Shown here: piece after piece, positions 8,578 to 16,917 of the stretch
How the letters are laid out: each line of letters opens with the position of its first letter
Position numbering within the stretch: the stretch's first letter is position 1
Assembly: GCF_028746185.1 (NCBI RefSeq)
Contig: NZ_JAQIVH010000056.1
Coordinates: 310,001-374,000, forward strand
DNA from: Paenibacillus_E qinlingensis
Lineage (GTDB): Bacteria; Bacillota; Bacilli; Paenibacillales; NBRC-103111
Length of the DNA stretch: 64,000 nt
Reading direction: 5' to 3'
Translations under genes and position numbers: made by a program
The notes under the pieces: model-generated
Seen by the model: the letters and a program-made list of their open reading frames with translations, nothing else
Database searches by the model: none
Told to the model about the DNA's origin: nothing

Positions 8578-8604
8578 AAAGAGCTGTCCATTGGGCAGCT
8601 CTTT
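8578..8604. terminator. Bidirectional terminator between convergent genes
   Basis: AAAGAGCTGTCC/GGGCAGCTCTTT around an ATT loop, with a T-rich tail rightwards (CTTCTT) and TTTTCTTG leftwards. It lies between the glycosidase stop and the convergent cwlJ stop. Confidence 0.75.
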
Positions 8605-8633
8605 CTTCCTGTCGAACGGTTTTATGTCCATCT

Positions 8634-9077
8634 TTAAAACGTATTGTAGACATTTTGACATTCTTTGGCGGTCGGCTCATAAAAACAGTGCTTCTTGTAA
8701 CGACCAGCTTTCGGCTGATTGTACCAGGTATCCGGACATGGTCCAGGATTATCGAACGTTCCCGGTCGGAAATACCAGAGTGAGAATTTACCTGGCCAAA
8801 CCCGCTCGCCATTGACAGCTCTTTGTGCTAAGCGACGCTCTCTTTCTCTGGCGTTTTGATAGTACAACCCATGTTGTAACGCTTCAAACGCATGCGGTTG
8901 ATTGATCATTTGGGGAATTGTCCGGAGATTTTTAAAATCAGAGCAATTTGCTCTTATTCGATTTATACCAACATTTCCAACAAGCAGCATACCTGTTTCG
9001 CCTTCGGTCTCCGCTTCAGCTCGAAGCAACCTTGCTAACATGTCGATATCCTGCTTTCTAGCTTTTACGACTGCCAT
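8634..9077 (-). CDS. cwlJ: Spore cortex-lytic enzyme, CwlJ/SleB hydrolase family
   Basis: 147 aa, consisting only of the Hydrolase_2 domain: the catalytic Glu lies in LLRAEAETEGETGMLLVGNVGINR, then FSLWYFRPG and NPGPCP...WYNQPKAGRYKKHCFYEP. The lack of a signal peptide and peptidoglycan-binding domain fits CwlJ rather than SleB. CwlJ is made in the mother cell, held in the coat with GerQ, and starts cortex hydrolysis on Ca-dipicolinate release. The start has GAGGTGAG 4 nt upstream. A sequence resembling a sigma-E -10 (CATATACT) lies about 30 bp before the ATG, which is only suggestive. No gerQ is visible nearby. Confidence 0.9.
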   Translation of the reverse strand: MAVVKARKQDIDMLARLLRAEAETEGETGMLLVGNVGINRIRANCSDFKNLRTIPQMINQPHAFEALQHGLYYQNARERERRLAQRAVNGERVWPGKFSLWYFRPGTFDNPGPCPDTWYNQPKAGRYKKHCFYEPTAKECQNVYNTF

Positions 9078-9140
9078 TCGCTCACCTCAATTGAGTATAT
9101 GTCTAGACCCATCATATTGTAGGTGAAGTGGAAATGTGAC

Positions 9141-9376
9141 TTACTTACCGCGAAACGATAATATAATCTGGTTGTTCTTAACTTGCAGCGCGCAAGTAGA
9201 ATCCATTGTTCCCTGCAGCAATTGAAAAGCTGTATATTCAAATTGGTCATACTCCATTTGCAATTCAGTTGCAGTTGCACGAATGATTCTTGGCAAGCTT
9301 TGCGCATTCGCATCATACTTAGGTATCCACACGACTTGTTGAGCATTTCTTTCAATCCAGACTCTATTTCAAGCAT
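9141..9376 (-). pseudogene. Small unknown gene, apparently frameshifted (about 78 codons)
   Basis: A good ribosome site (AAAGGAG) precedes an ATG at 9376 that begins a plausible protein (MLEIESGLKEMLNK). After about 14 codons the coding-like signal continues in another frame as QVVWIPKYDANAQSLPRI...TALQ-like sequence ending ILSFRGK at 9141. Reading the two frames as one gives about 78 aa with ordinary composition and no recognised domain. Alternatively, translation starts at GTG 9332 and makes 63 aa. It lies between cwlJ and the AraC remnant. I do not recognise the family; a sequencing error, a decayed gene or a GTG-started short gene are all possible. Confidence 0.3.
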
Positions 9377-9807
9377 TTTCCCAGCGGGACTCCTTTTTGC
9401 AATTGGATGCGATCCCTAACTTGATCTCATTGCTGGCGCTTATCGGACGAACTGTACAGCAAGCCAAATCTCCCTTGTACGCCAATCACAAGCGAATTGA
9501 ACAATCTCTGCGATACATTCACGAACATTTTCATACACAACTCACGCTACAGCAATTGGCTGACATGGAGCATCTGAGTGTTAGTCATTATCGAACGGTC
9601 TTTACCGATATCTTGGGCGTCTCCCCATATGAATATATTCTTCTTCAAAGAATGAATCGTGCTTGCGATTTGTTGCGCAATTCCCTGCTAAGCTGTGCGG
9701 AAATAGCGGAAATGATCGGTTACGAGGATCAGCGTTATTTCAGTCGCTTATTTAAATTAAAAACAGGTATGACACCACTATCCTATAAGCGTCGTAAACA
9801 GGAATAG
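9343..9807 (+). pseudogene. AraC-family regulator remnant: DNA-binding domain without its N-terminal half
   Basis: The C-terminal ~105 residues are a complete AraC/XylS double helix-turn-helix: RIEQSLRYIHEHFHTQLTLQQLADM through MIGYEDQRYFSRLFKLKTGMTPLSYKRR. The frame stays open upstream only to a TGA at 9340-9342, although the residues just after that stop (FQAFSQRDSFLQLDAIPNL) still look like the linker of a full-length AraC protein. Normal members have ~160 more residues, for which no frame exists. The best start is a TTG at 9397 with a poor ribosome site, so I read this as a 5'-truncated gene. It could still make a stand-alone DNA-binding domain. Confidence 0.6.
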
Positions 9808-9834
9808 GGCAGGCGCCGCTGGCGTCCTGCCCTA
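9805..9834. terminator. GC-rich hairpin between the AraC remnant and ileS
   Basis: TAGGGCAGG/CCTGCCCTA with an inner CGCC/GGCG extension. It lies between two convergent genes. No clear U tract on either side, so termination is inferred from position. Confidence 0.5.
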
Positions 9835-9848
9835 CTCTTACTAACTTT

Positions 9849-12800
9849 TTACACGATAAGTAAATTAAACTTGTTTTCCCCATACGAAACGGTTTCCATA
9901 TTAGATTCCGCAGCATATCGAACACTGTTTAGTAATACATGTTCTTGTAAGACATGGTCAAACCGTACTAAAGCAGTTTGTACTTGTGCGTCTACATCTA
10001 GTACAAGATCGACGCGTTTTTCGATCGGGAGCCCTATTTTTTTACGATAATCTTGAATAGCTCGAATGACCTCTCTAACTAACCCTTCCTGTTCTAACTC
10101 TTCCGTCATGGCTGTGTTTAAGGCAACCGTCATTTGGTAATGAGATGCCGAGGCGTAGCCTTCATTCGCTTGTTTCTCAATAAGAAGATCCTCGAGCAGA
10201 ATGTGCAGGATTTCACCATCGATCTCCATCTCCAAGAAACCATTGTCTATCACCGCTTTAGCATCTAGTGGAGTTAACTGCTTCAAATGAGTTTGCACGG
10301 GTCCAACTAATTTCCCGAATTTCTTTCCAGCAGTTTTCAAGTTTAACTTGAACGTGAAACGAACGAAACTGGCATCACTTGATACGATTTGGATCGATTT
10401 AACATTGATTTCATCTTGGATAATATCTTCGAATCCTCCGATGGTAGATGCACCGTCAAACGAAACGAATAGCTCCGACAGTGGCATCCGGGTCTTGATC
10501 CCCGTCTCATTTCGAATATTGCGAGCCAATTCCACGATTTGCCTCACAGTTTCCATCGATTTCTCCAATGTTGCATCAAATAACGTCTCATCCATTTTTG
10601 GATAATCGGTCAGATGTACACTTCCCTTGCCTCCTAAGTTCGCATATAGATCATCTGCAATTAGCGGTGTATAAGGAGCGATCAGTTGTGCGAGTGTTAG
10701 CAAGACTTGACGTAATATTTGATAGGCTGCAATTTTATCTTCGGTCCATACGCTTCCCCAGAAACGATCTCGCGAGCGTCTGATATACCAATTGCTAAGT
10801 TCATCTACGAAAGTTTCGATTTGCTTCGCGGGATTCAAGAAATCGTTGACTTCTAGTCCTTTTACTACATTCTGCAAGGTACTGCTTAATCTTGATAAAA
10901 TCCAGCGATCTAACACATTCACGGAAGTTATTTGCGGATAGTCCTCGGGTTCATACTGATCAATTTGTGCATACAACGCATAGAAGGCATGTGTGTTGTT
11001 GATCGTATCAATCACTTTGGATTTCGCCTCTGCGACTATCTGCTTGGAGAATTTCTTGCTGCTCCAAGGTGCACTATCCGATAACAACGCCCAACGGAAT
11101 GCATCTGTGCCAAACTCATTAATGATTTCCCAAGGATCAATCCCATTGCCCTTGCTCTTGGACATCTTCTGACCTTTCTCATCCAGAACATGCCCCGTCG
11201 ATAATACGGATTTATAAGGGATTTGCCCATTATAAAGGGTAGAAACCGCCAGCAAGCTGAAAAACCAGCCGCGCGTCTGATCAATCCCCTCGCAGATCAT
11301 ATCCGCGGGATACTGCTCTTGAAACAATTCCTTGTGTTCAAATGGCTGATGATATTGGGCAAATGGCATGGAGCCGCTATCGAACCAAACGTCAATGACT
11401 TCCGAGGTTCTATGCATGGTACCGCCACAAGAGCAGCGCAGCTTCACATGATCCACGTAAGGCTTATGCAGCTCAAGGCTTTCCTCGATCGGATGTATTG
11501 ATTTATCACGAAGATCCTTATGGCTGTGTGGCGCATACTCTGCGTTGCAGTCTTCACAGATCCAAACATTGAGTGGTGTTCCCCAATAGCGATTCCTGCT
11601 GATATTCCAATCAACGAGATCTTCTAAAAATTTTCCAAATCGGCCTTCTCGCAGATGAGAAGGATACCATGTAATTTTACTATTGTTCGCGATCAACTGA
11701 TCTTTGATAGCCGTTGTTTGAATGAACCAACTCTCCGTCGCGTAATAGAGAAGCGGCGATTTACAGCGCCAGCAAAATGGATAGCTATGCTCATAACGTT
11801 CCTTAGAGAACAACAAACCACGTTCAGATAAGTTTTTAACGATATCGATATCGCAATCCTTCACAAAACGACCAGAAAAATCGGAAATTTGATTGGAGTA
11901 ACGACCTCTAGCATCAACAACATTCACAAAATCCAATTCATGCTGGCGTGCTGTGCGATAATCGTCTTCCCCGTGAGCTGGCGCTATATGGACAATCCCC
12001 GTCCCGCTGGTGTCGCTAACATAGTCCGCGTCTACGACGATATGACCCTTTGTCATTTCTACATAATCAAATGGTGCCACATAGGAGGTTCCTACAAATT
12101 CAGAACCTTTATGCGTGGATAGGAGCTCATACTCCCCTTTTATGATTTTTTCAACAAGGTTGCTTGCAACAATGTAGACTTCGCCGTTCTGTTTGACTTT
12201 GACATAATCAACATTTTTATTTACAGCTAAAGCGACATTGGCAGGCAATGTCCATGGGGTAGTCGTCCATGCAAGAAAATGTTCGTCTGCGTTCTTGCTT
12301 GTGAATTTCACAGTGGCACTCAAATCTTTCACATCTTCATAACCTTGTGCCACTTCGTGAGAGCTGAGCGTTGTTTGACAATCCGGGCAGTACGGGCTTA
12401 CGCGATGGCCTTTGTATAAATGTCCTTTCGCATGAATCGTGGATAAAATGTGCCAAACACTCTCGATATAATTATTGGTAAGTGTGACATAGGGGTTCTC
12501 CATATCCGTCCAGTAAGCGATCGCTTCGGTCATTTCACGCCACTGCTTCTCATATTCGAAAACGCTGCGCTTGCACGCCTCCACGAATTTGGCGACCCCA
12601 TAAGATTCGATTTCTTGTTTACCAGAGATACCCAGCTTTTTCTCTACACCAAGCTCAACAGGTAGCCCATGTGTATCCCAACCTGCTTTGCGTATGACAC
12701 GAAAGCCTGACATCGTTTTGTAACGACCGATGAAATCTTTGATTACGCGTCCTAGGACGTGGCCGATATGAGGCTCACCGTTCGCTGTTGGAGGACCTTC

Positions 12801-12929
12801 ATAAAATACAAAATTGGGTTGTCCCTCCCTGTTTTCAATCGATTTGCGAAATGTATCGTTGCGTTTCCACTGTTCAAGTACACGGAGTTCTCGCGTTCTT
12901 GCTTTCTCTTTCACATCCACTTTTCTCAT
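9849..12929 (-). CDS. ileS: Isoleucyl-tRNA synthetase, eukaryotic-like (IleRS2) type
   Basis: About 1026 aa, class I synthetase. HIGH motif in PPTANGEPHIGHVLGR, editing-domain WTTTPWTLPANVALAV, KMSKS in EKGQKMSKSKGN, and a long anticodon-binding C-terminus. It attaches isoleucine to tRNA-Ile in the cytosol. The PTANGEPHIGH sequence and the lack of a standard bacterial C-terminal zinc finger point to the IleRS2 branch, known for natural mupirocin tolerance; this subtype is inferred. The start is ATG 12929, 9 nt after GAGAGG; the ATG at 12938 lies only 1 nt after that site. Expression is set by the T-box leader at 12998-13260. No second ileS is seen here, but one may exist elsewhere. Confidence 0.93.
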   Translation of the reverse strand: MRKVDVKEKARTRELRVLEQWKRNDTFRKSIENREGQPNFVFYEGPPTANGEPHIGHVLGRVIKDFIGRYKTMSGFRVIRKAGWDTHGLPVELGVEKKLGISGKQEIESYGVAKFVEACKRSVFEYEKQWREMTEAIAYWTDMENPYVTLTNNYIESVWHILSTIHAKGHLYKGHRVSPYCPDCQTTLSSHEVAQGYEDVKDLSATVKFTSKNADEHFLAWTTTPWTLPANVALAVNKNVDYVKVKQNGEVYIVASNLVEKIIKGEYELLSTHKGSEFVGTSYVAPFDYVEMTKGHIVVDADYVSDTSGTGIVHIAPAHGEDDYRTARQHELDFVNVVDARGRYSNQISDFSGRFVKDCDIDIVKNLSERGLLFSKERYEHSYPFCWRCKSPLLYYATESWFIQTTAIKDQLIANNSKITWYPSHLREGRFGKFLEDLVDWNISRNRYWGTPLNVWICEDCNAEYAPHSHKDLRDKSIHPIEESLELHKPYVDHVKLRCSCGGTMHRTSEVIDVWFDSGSMPFAQYHQPFEHKELFQEQYPADMICEGIDQTRGWFFSLLAVSTLYNGQIPYKSVLSTGHVLDEKGQKMSKSKGNGIDPWEIINEFGTDAFRWALLSDSAPWSSKKFSKQIVAEAKSKVIDTINNTHAFYALYAQIDQYEPEDYPQITSVNVLDRWILSRLSSTLQNVVKGLEVNDFLNPAKQIETFVDELSNWYIRRSRDRFWGSVWTEDKIAAYQILRQVLLTLAQLIAPYTPLIADDLYANLGGKGSVHLTDYPKMDETLFDATLEKSMETVRQIVELARNIRNETGIKTRMPLSELFVSFDGASTIGGFEDIIQDEINVKSIQIVSSDASFVRFTFKLNLKTAGKKFGKLVGPVQTHLKQLTPLDAKAVIDNGFLEMEIDGEILHILLEDLLIEKQANEGYASASHYQMTVALNTAMTEELEQEGLVREVIRAIQDYRKKIGLPIEKRVDLVLDVDAQVQTALVRFDHVLQEHVLLNSVRYAAESNMETVSYGENKFNLLIV

Positions 12930-12997
12930 CTGTCCCATCCTCTCATTTCATCCCACTTAACGTTCGCTTCTTGACGAAAAGGTTCATTGAAAAACAC

Positions 12998-13260
12998 AAA
13001 AAATCCCGTCCCATAAGGGACGAGATTTCATCTCGCGATACCACCCTAGTTCCGTAGTGATTATGACTACCATAATCCTACGACACCTCTAACTACGTAC
13101 CATCATACGCATCCTTAGTAACGGCTGGAACCCGGGTCAGCTTACTTACCTACTTCAGCTTTCCTTCTCGGAGAGGATTTTCTACGAAGTCTTGAACATT
13201 GGCTCTCAGCATGTGCCAACTCTCTGTGGATCAAGGGCTCCTTATACTCTTTCTCGTCAA
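12998..13260 (-). promoter_or_regulatory. T-box riboswitch leader of ileS
   Basis: Read leftwards, the leader has a long stem-loop I region (about 13260-13150), the T-box AGGGTGGTATCGCGAG at 13047-13032, and a terminator (stem 13001-13012 with 13017-13028, then six Us). A candidate isoleucine specifier ATC is at 13178-13176 in the 3' part of stem I. T-box RNAs bind uncharged tRNA to stop termination. The UGGU bulge pairs with the 3' end of tRNA with discriminator A. The T-box is AUCGCG where the consensus is ACCGCG. An extra hairpin CGAGAT-GAA-ATCTCG (13020-13034) overlaps the switch point. Confidence 0.9.
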
Positions 13261-13323
13261 TGAATTTATTCGAACATTCAGTTAACTCATTCTTACATCT
13301 TCATCCCCAAATGTCAACAGGCA

Positions 13324-14325
13324 CTATTTATTTCCTTCCAGACATAACTTCACCAAATCATCCACGTGTGCAGTTGCCAAACATTCGACGGTATCCGCTG
13401 CCCCATAGTAAATTTTCACTTCACCATCATCTTCTAAAATCATTCCACCTGGGAAAATAACATCATTTCGGAAGCCCCCATCTGTTTCATAACTAACTTC
13501 AGGTGCTAATAATGGCTCCTTATACAGTCCGATAACCTTCTTCGGATTATCCAAATCAAGCAGCATAATACCCGCTGTATAACGCTTTTTCCACGTCGGC
13601 TCCCAACCGTTTTTACCACGGTTTGGGTCAATATCAACGGCATGAATCGTCGTTAACCATCCCTTGGACGTACGAATTGGCGGTGCAGCAGGACCAATTT
13701 TGTCATTCGCATACGGTACATGTTCCACACCTAGGACGAGATCTGTATCTCCCCAGTATTTGAGATCAGGTGATTGCGAAAGCCAAATATCAAATTGATC
13801 TTTCCCGCGGCTGTAAACCGGGAAAGGACGTTCCAAACGCACATAATTGCCATTAATTTTCTCAGGAAACAGCACCATATTCCGGTTGTCTGGAGCTGAC
13901 ATGGATAAAATTTCAAATTTATCAAAGTCATCCGTTACTGCAATCCCACCTCGAACACCGTGGCGAGTATCAACAGCGAAACACATGTAAACACGTCCGT
14001 CCATCACCGTTAACCGAGGGTCATATACGCGCGTAATCTCCTCGTCATACAGCTTCCAACATGGTTTCGACTGTACATCCCAATGAATGCCGTCTTTGCT
14101 GTAAGCAATGCCTAGATCTGTTGTATGCGAAGGTTCTATCGTTTGATCTTTGATAGAACCATGATCATTCCGGAATACCATGATATATTGACCTTGGAAC
14201 TTGGTAACTCCTGCATTGAATGTAAGCGCTGTAGGATAGGGCACGGAATCTGCCGTGAGGATCGGGTTAGCAGGATGTCTTGTTATCACTGAGCTTGATG
14301 TTAATGAACCAATGGTTAATGTCAT
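13324..14325 (-). CDS. Glycoside hydrolase family 130 (beta-1,4-mannosyl-oligosaccharide phosphorylase-like)
   Basis: 333 aa, five-bladed beta-propeller type. It has the GH130 pattern: NPILTADSVPY, FNAGVTKFQGQYIMVFRNDHG, the catalytic-region Asp in ITRVYDPRLTVMDGRVY, NMVLFPEKINGNYVRLERPF, a central IGPAAPPI and GGFRNDVIFPGG near the end. GH130 enzymes are mostly inverting phosphorylases acting on beta-mannosides. The start is ATG 14325 (GGAGG 7 nt upstream), not the longer frame to 14355. A divergent AraC regulator with a sugar-sensing-like cupin lies 108 bp away and probably controls it. The exact substrate is not readable. No sugar transporter is adjacent. Confidence 0.88.
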   Translation of the reverse strand: MTLTIGSLTSSSVITRHPANPILTADSVPYPTALTFNAGVTKFQGQYIMVFRNDHGSIKDQTIEPSHTTDLGIAYSKDGIHWDVQSKPCWKLYDEEITRVYDPRLTVMDGRVYMCFAVDTRHGVRGGIAVTDDFDKFEILSMSAPDNRNMVLFPEKINGNYVRLERPFPVYSRGKDQFDIWLSQSPDLKYWGDTDLVLGVEHVPYANDKIGPAAPPIRTSKGWLTTIHAVDIDPNRGKNGWEPTWKKRYTAGIMLLDLDNPKKVIGLYKEPLLAPEVSYETDGGFRNDVIFPGGMILEDDGEVKIYYGAADTVECLATAHVDDLVKLCLEGNK

Positions 14326-14433
14326 GAGAGTTCCTCCTTCAATCTTATCTATCAATAGGTTACAATAGGTGTGCTTACTATACCTATCAATCCTTGAACA
14401 AACCTCTCATTTCTTGAATAGGCTGTGATTCTC

Positions 14434-15291
14434 ATGACGTTTCCCATCAATAAGCAATTATCGGACTATCCCAATATCGGGGCATTCCCCTTTCATTTAT
14501 CCATTAATCGAGTTGACCAGCACTTCCCCAGCCATCGTCATGATTTCTTAGAATTCTCTTTGGTTGTTGAGGGTTACGGGTATGAAACCGTAAATGGTCA
14601 AATTCATCCCATGCAACCTGGAACTTTTACCCTATTGCTTCCGTATCAAGTGCATGAAATTACTGCGAATCCTGGCAGTCCGCTCATTCTCTTCAACTGT
14701 ATGTTTGGTTTAGAGCTGCTTGGGGATCCAGCGGAGCGCATGCTCCTCTCGGATAACAATCCGTTCTTGACTCACTATGACTTGCGTACTGAACAAAGTG
14801 AGCTCGTAAGGCAGAAACTGCAAGGTATGCTTCGTGAATATGAGCAAGCCGCTGATATCTGGCAGCCCCTTCTCTTGAAAGGTGAACTTCAACGCATACT
14901 TGCGTTCCTTCACAGACTTCACCCCAGCAACGCAGTCGTACATCCAAATGTGACCGAATTAGCTTCCAAAACCGCCTTACCTTGGGCAATTCTACGCTAC
15001 ATTCATACGCACTATCGCGACCCGCTCACGTTGGAGCTTATCGGTGCTCATTTCCACTGTCACCCTTCGAGGGTGACACAGATTTTATCGCAGCATCTTG
15101 GCGTAACTTTCGTAACCCTGCTTCAGGAAACACGGATTCGACACGCCTGTAGCTTGCTAGCTACAACGGAGATGAAGGTAACAGATATCGCGTTTGAAGT
15201 CGGTTACGAATCATTCGCCAGCTTTAGTCGTAATTTCCTAAAGCTTGTGGAGCTTTCACCGACCATGTATCGAGCCTCCATGAGGGTATAA
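14434..15291 (+). CDS. AraC family transcriptional regulator with cupin sensor domain
   Basis: About 285 aa. The N-terminal cupin-like arm has HRHDFLEFSLVVEGYGYETVNG and FTLLLPYQVHEI. The C-terminus is a full double helix-turn-helix: LRYIHTHYRDPLTLELIGAHFHCHPSRVTQILSQHLG and VTDIAFEVGYESFASFSRNFLKL. It is divergent from the GH130 gene and is most simply its activator. The start is either ATG 14434 (weak AGG 11 nt upstream) or GTG 14425. Confidence 0.9.
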   Translation: MTFPINKQLSDYPNIGAFPFHLSINRVDQHFPSHRHDFLEFSLVVEGYGYETVNGQIHPMQPGTFTLLLPYQVHEITANPGSPLILFNCMFGLELLGDPAERMLLSDNNPFLTHYDLRTEQSELVRQKLQGMLREYEQAADIWQPLLLKGELQRILAFLHRLHPSNAVVHPNVTELASKTALPWAILRYIHTHYRDPLTLELIGAHFHCHPSRVTQILSQHLGVTFVTLLQETRIRHACSLLATTEMKVTDIAFEVGYESFASFSRNFLKLVELSPTMYRASMRV

Positions 15292-15312
15292 ATGAAGTGA
15301 AACAGGTATAGT

Positions 15313-15346
15313 AATAACCGACTGAGCTGGTGCTCGGTCGGTTATT
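15313..15346 (+). terminator. Intrinsic terminator of the AraC gene
   Basis: AATAACCGACTGAGC/GCTCGGTCGGTTATT with a TGGT loop and one mismatch, followed by a run of Ts to 15350. Confidence 0.88.
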
Positions 15347-15458
15347 TTTTGCAAGCCAGTGGTGAAAGTTTTGGAATTCTCCTATGTGACGTGATGTAGA
15401 TCTGATGAATAGATGGATTATATACAGTTAAATAGTGGGATTTTCTGAACAAACGCAG

Positions 15459-15597
15459 AATAAATGGAAAACCTGTAGTTAATTTTGGCCATATAAGTCA
15501 ATCTGAACAAAAACGATAGTTATACCTACATATTTTACAGTTAATTCAACTTTTCAAAGAAATCCATCGGAATTAGCTGTATATTTTCCAGTTAAAA
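15459..15597. repeat. Cluster of degenerate ~30-bp intergenic units, family A (three units)
   Basis: The gene-free stretch 15351-15702 holds three related units at 15459-15488, 15515-15550 and 15569-15597. The last is inverted: 20 of its first 22 bases (GGAATTAGCTGTATATTTTC...) match the inverted unit at 42721-42749. The first (TAAATGGAAAACCTGTAGTT...) resembles the forward units at 42560 and 42611. A weaker fragment (tatacagtta) lies at 15421. No open frame or promoter pattern explains them. The rest of the gap shows nothing else I recognise. Confidence 0.6.
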
Positions 15598-15702
15598 CAG
15601 ATGCGTGAACTGGTGACCCTTCACAACCATGCACAACCAACGCATCCGATCAGCAAGTTCTCGCTACCGCTTTCAGAACGTTCATACCCAGCACCACTTG
15701 CA

Positions 15703-16914
15703 CTACTTCTGCCCCTGTTTCACTCGCTCGGCAAGCACGGCTAGGTCTTGCCCTTTCAAAGCGCCTTCAATCAACTCAGGCAACTTATCTGGCGAACAAC
15801 CAAAACATGGAATGCCCTGCTGCGCAAGCTTTTTCGCAACAACATCGTCGTATGAAGGAACACCTTGGTCGGTTAAAGCAAGTAAACAAATGGTTTTCAC
15901 ACCCGATTGGTGCATGTCGATCAATCGTTGTATCATTTCTGTTCGGTTGCCACCTTCGTAGAGATCCGAGACCAAAATAAACAACGTTTTCTTCGGCTCT
16001 GCGATAAAAGAAGAGCAATATGCCAGGGATTTGTTAATATCCGTCCCTCCGCCTAGCTGAATCCCAAACAACATATCAACCGGATCCGTTGCACATTGTT
16101 CGCTTAAATCAACAACCTCCGTGTCAAAAGCTACCACACGTGTATCCAACGCAGGCATACTGGCAAAGATCGAGCCGATTATAGAGGCATAAATGACGGA
16201 TCCCGCCATGGAACCGCTCTGGTCGATATCAAGAATGACGGTCCACTCCTTACTGCGCCTTGCGCGATCGAAGAAATAAACCTTATCTGGCAACAAGAGT
16301 CCTCTCTCTTGATTGTAGTTCTTCAAATTCTTACGGATGGTTGTGTTCCAGTCCAAACCTGATGCAGACGGCAGTGGTGAATGCTGCCTGCGGTTAAGGG
16401 CACCAGTAACTGCTCTTCGTAAATCCTGCGATAGTCGCTTCACGATTTCATCGACAACGGCTTTTACGAGCTGCCTCGCGGTTTCTTTCGTTTTCTCTGG
16501 TATTTTCCCTTTGAGCGCCATTAATGTCGCTACCATCTGAATGTCTGGCTTAACTTGAGAAAGCAGTTCCGGCTCAAAGAGCAGCTGCTTCAAGCCCTTG
16601 CGTTCGATGGCATCATTCTGGATGACTGAAACGACATCTGGCGGGAAAAATGTGCGGATATCCCCAAGCCACTTGGCCAGCTTGGGTGACGATGGCCCAA
16701 GTCCGGCTGCTTTGCGTGAATTGCCAGTCGGAATCGCATCCTCTGCGATGGTGCCGCCCGTGTCATCATAAATGGCGGCAAGTGCCTCATCCATAAGACG
16801 AGACTCTTCGTCGAGCATAGCTTCTCCTACACCGAACGACTGCAACTTCTCCTCGGAAGCTGCGCCTAAGATCAACCGCCAACGTTTCATTTGCTCTTGA
16901 TTGAACATTGTCAT
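15703..16914 (-). CDS. VWA-domain protein of a MoxR-VWA-SWIM operon (YehP-like)
   Basis: 403 aa. The first ~220 residues are helical and charged. The last ~180 form a von Willebrand A domain with a complete metal-ion-dependent adhesion site: DQSGS at 231-235, Thr 291 in LGGGTDINKS, and Asp 317 in ILVSDLYEGG. Such VWA proteins act with MoxR AAA+ ATPases, much as chelatase D subunits act with I subunits, to load metals or remodel protein complexes. It starts 3 bp after the stop of the DUF5682-like gene and is last in a five-gene operon. The target is unknown. The name rests on resemblance to the E. coli yehLMPQ arrangement. Confidence 0.88.
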   Translation of the reverse strand: MTMFNQEQMKRWRLILGAASEEKLQSFGVGEAMLDEESRLMDEALAAIYDDTGGTIAEDAIPTGNSRKAAGLGPSSPKLAKWLGDIRTFFPPDVVSVIQNDAIERKGLKQLLFEPELLSQVKPDIQMVATLMALKGKIPEKTKETARQLVKAVVDEIVKRLSQDLRRAVTGALNRRQHSPLPSASGLDWNTTIRKNLKNYNQERGLLLPDKVYFFDRARRSKEWTVILDIDQSGSMAGSVIYASIIGSIFASMPALDTRVVAFDTEVVDLSEQCATDPVDMLFGIQLGGGTDINKSLAYCSSFIAEPKKTLFILVSDLYEGGNRTEMIQRLIDMHQSGVKTICLLALTDQGVPSYDDVVAKKLAQQGIPCFGCSPDKLPELIEGALKGQDLAVLAERVKQGQK

Positions 16915-16917
16915 AGG

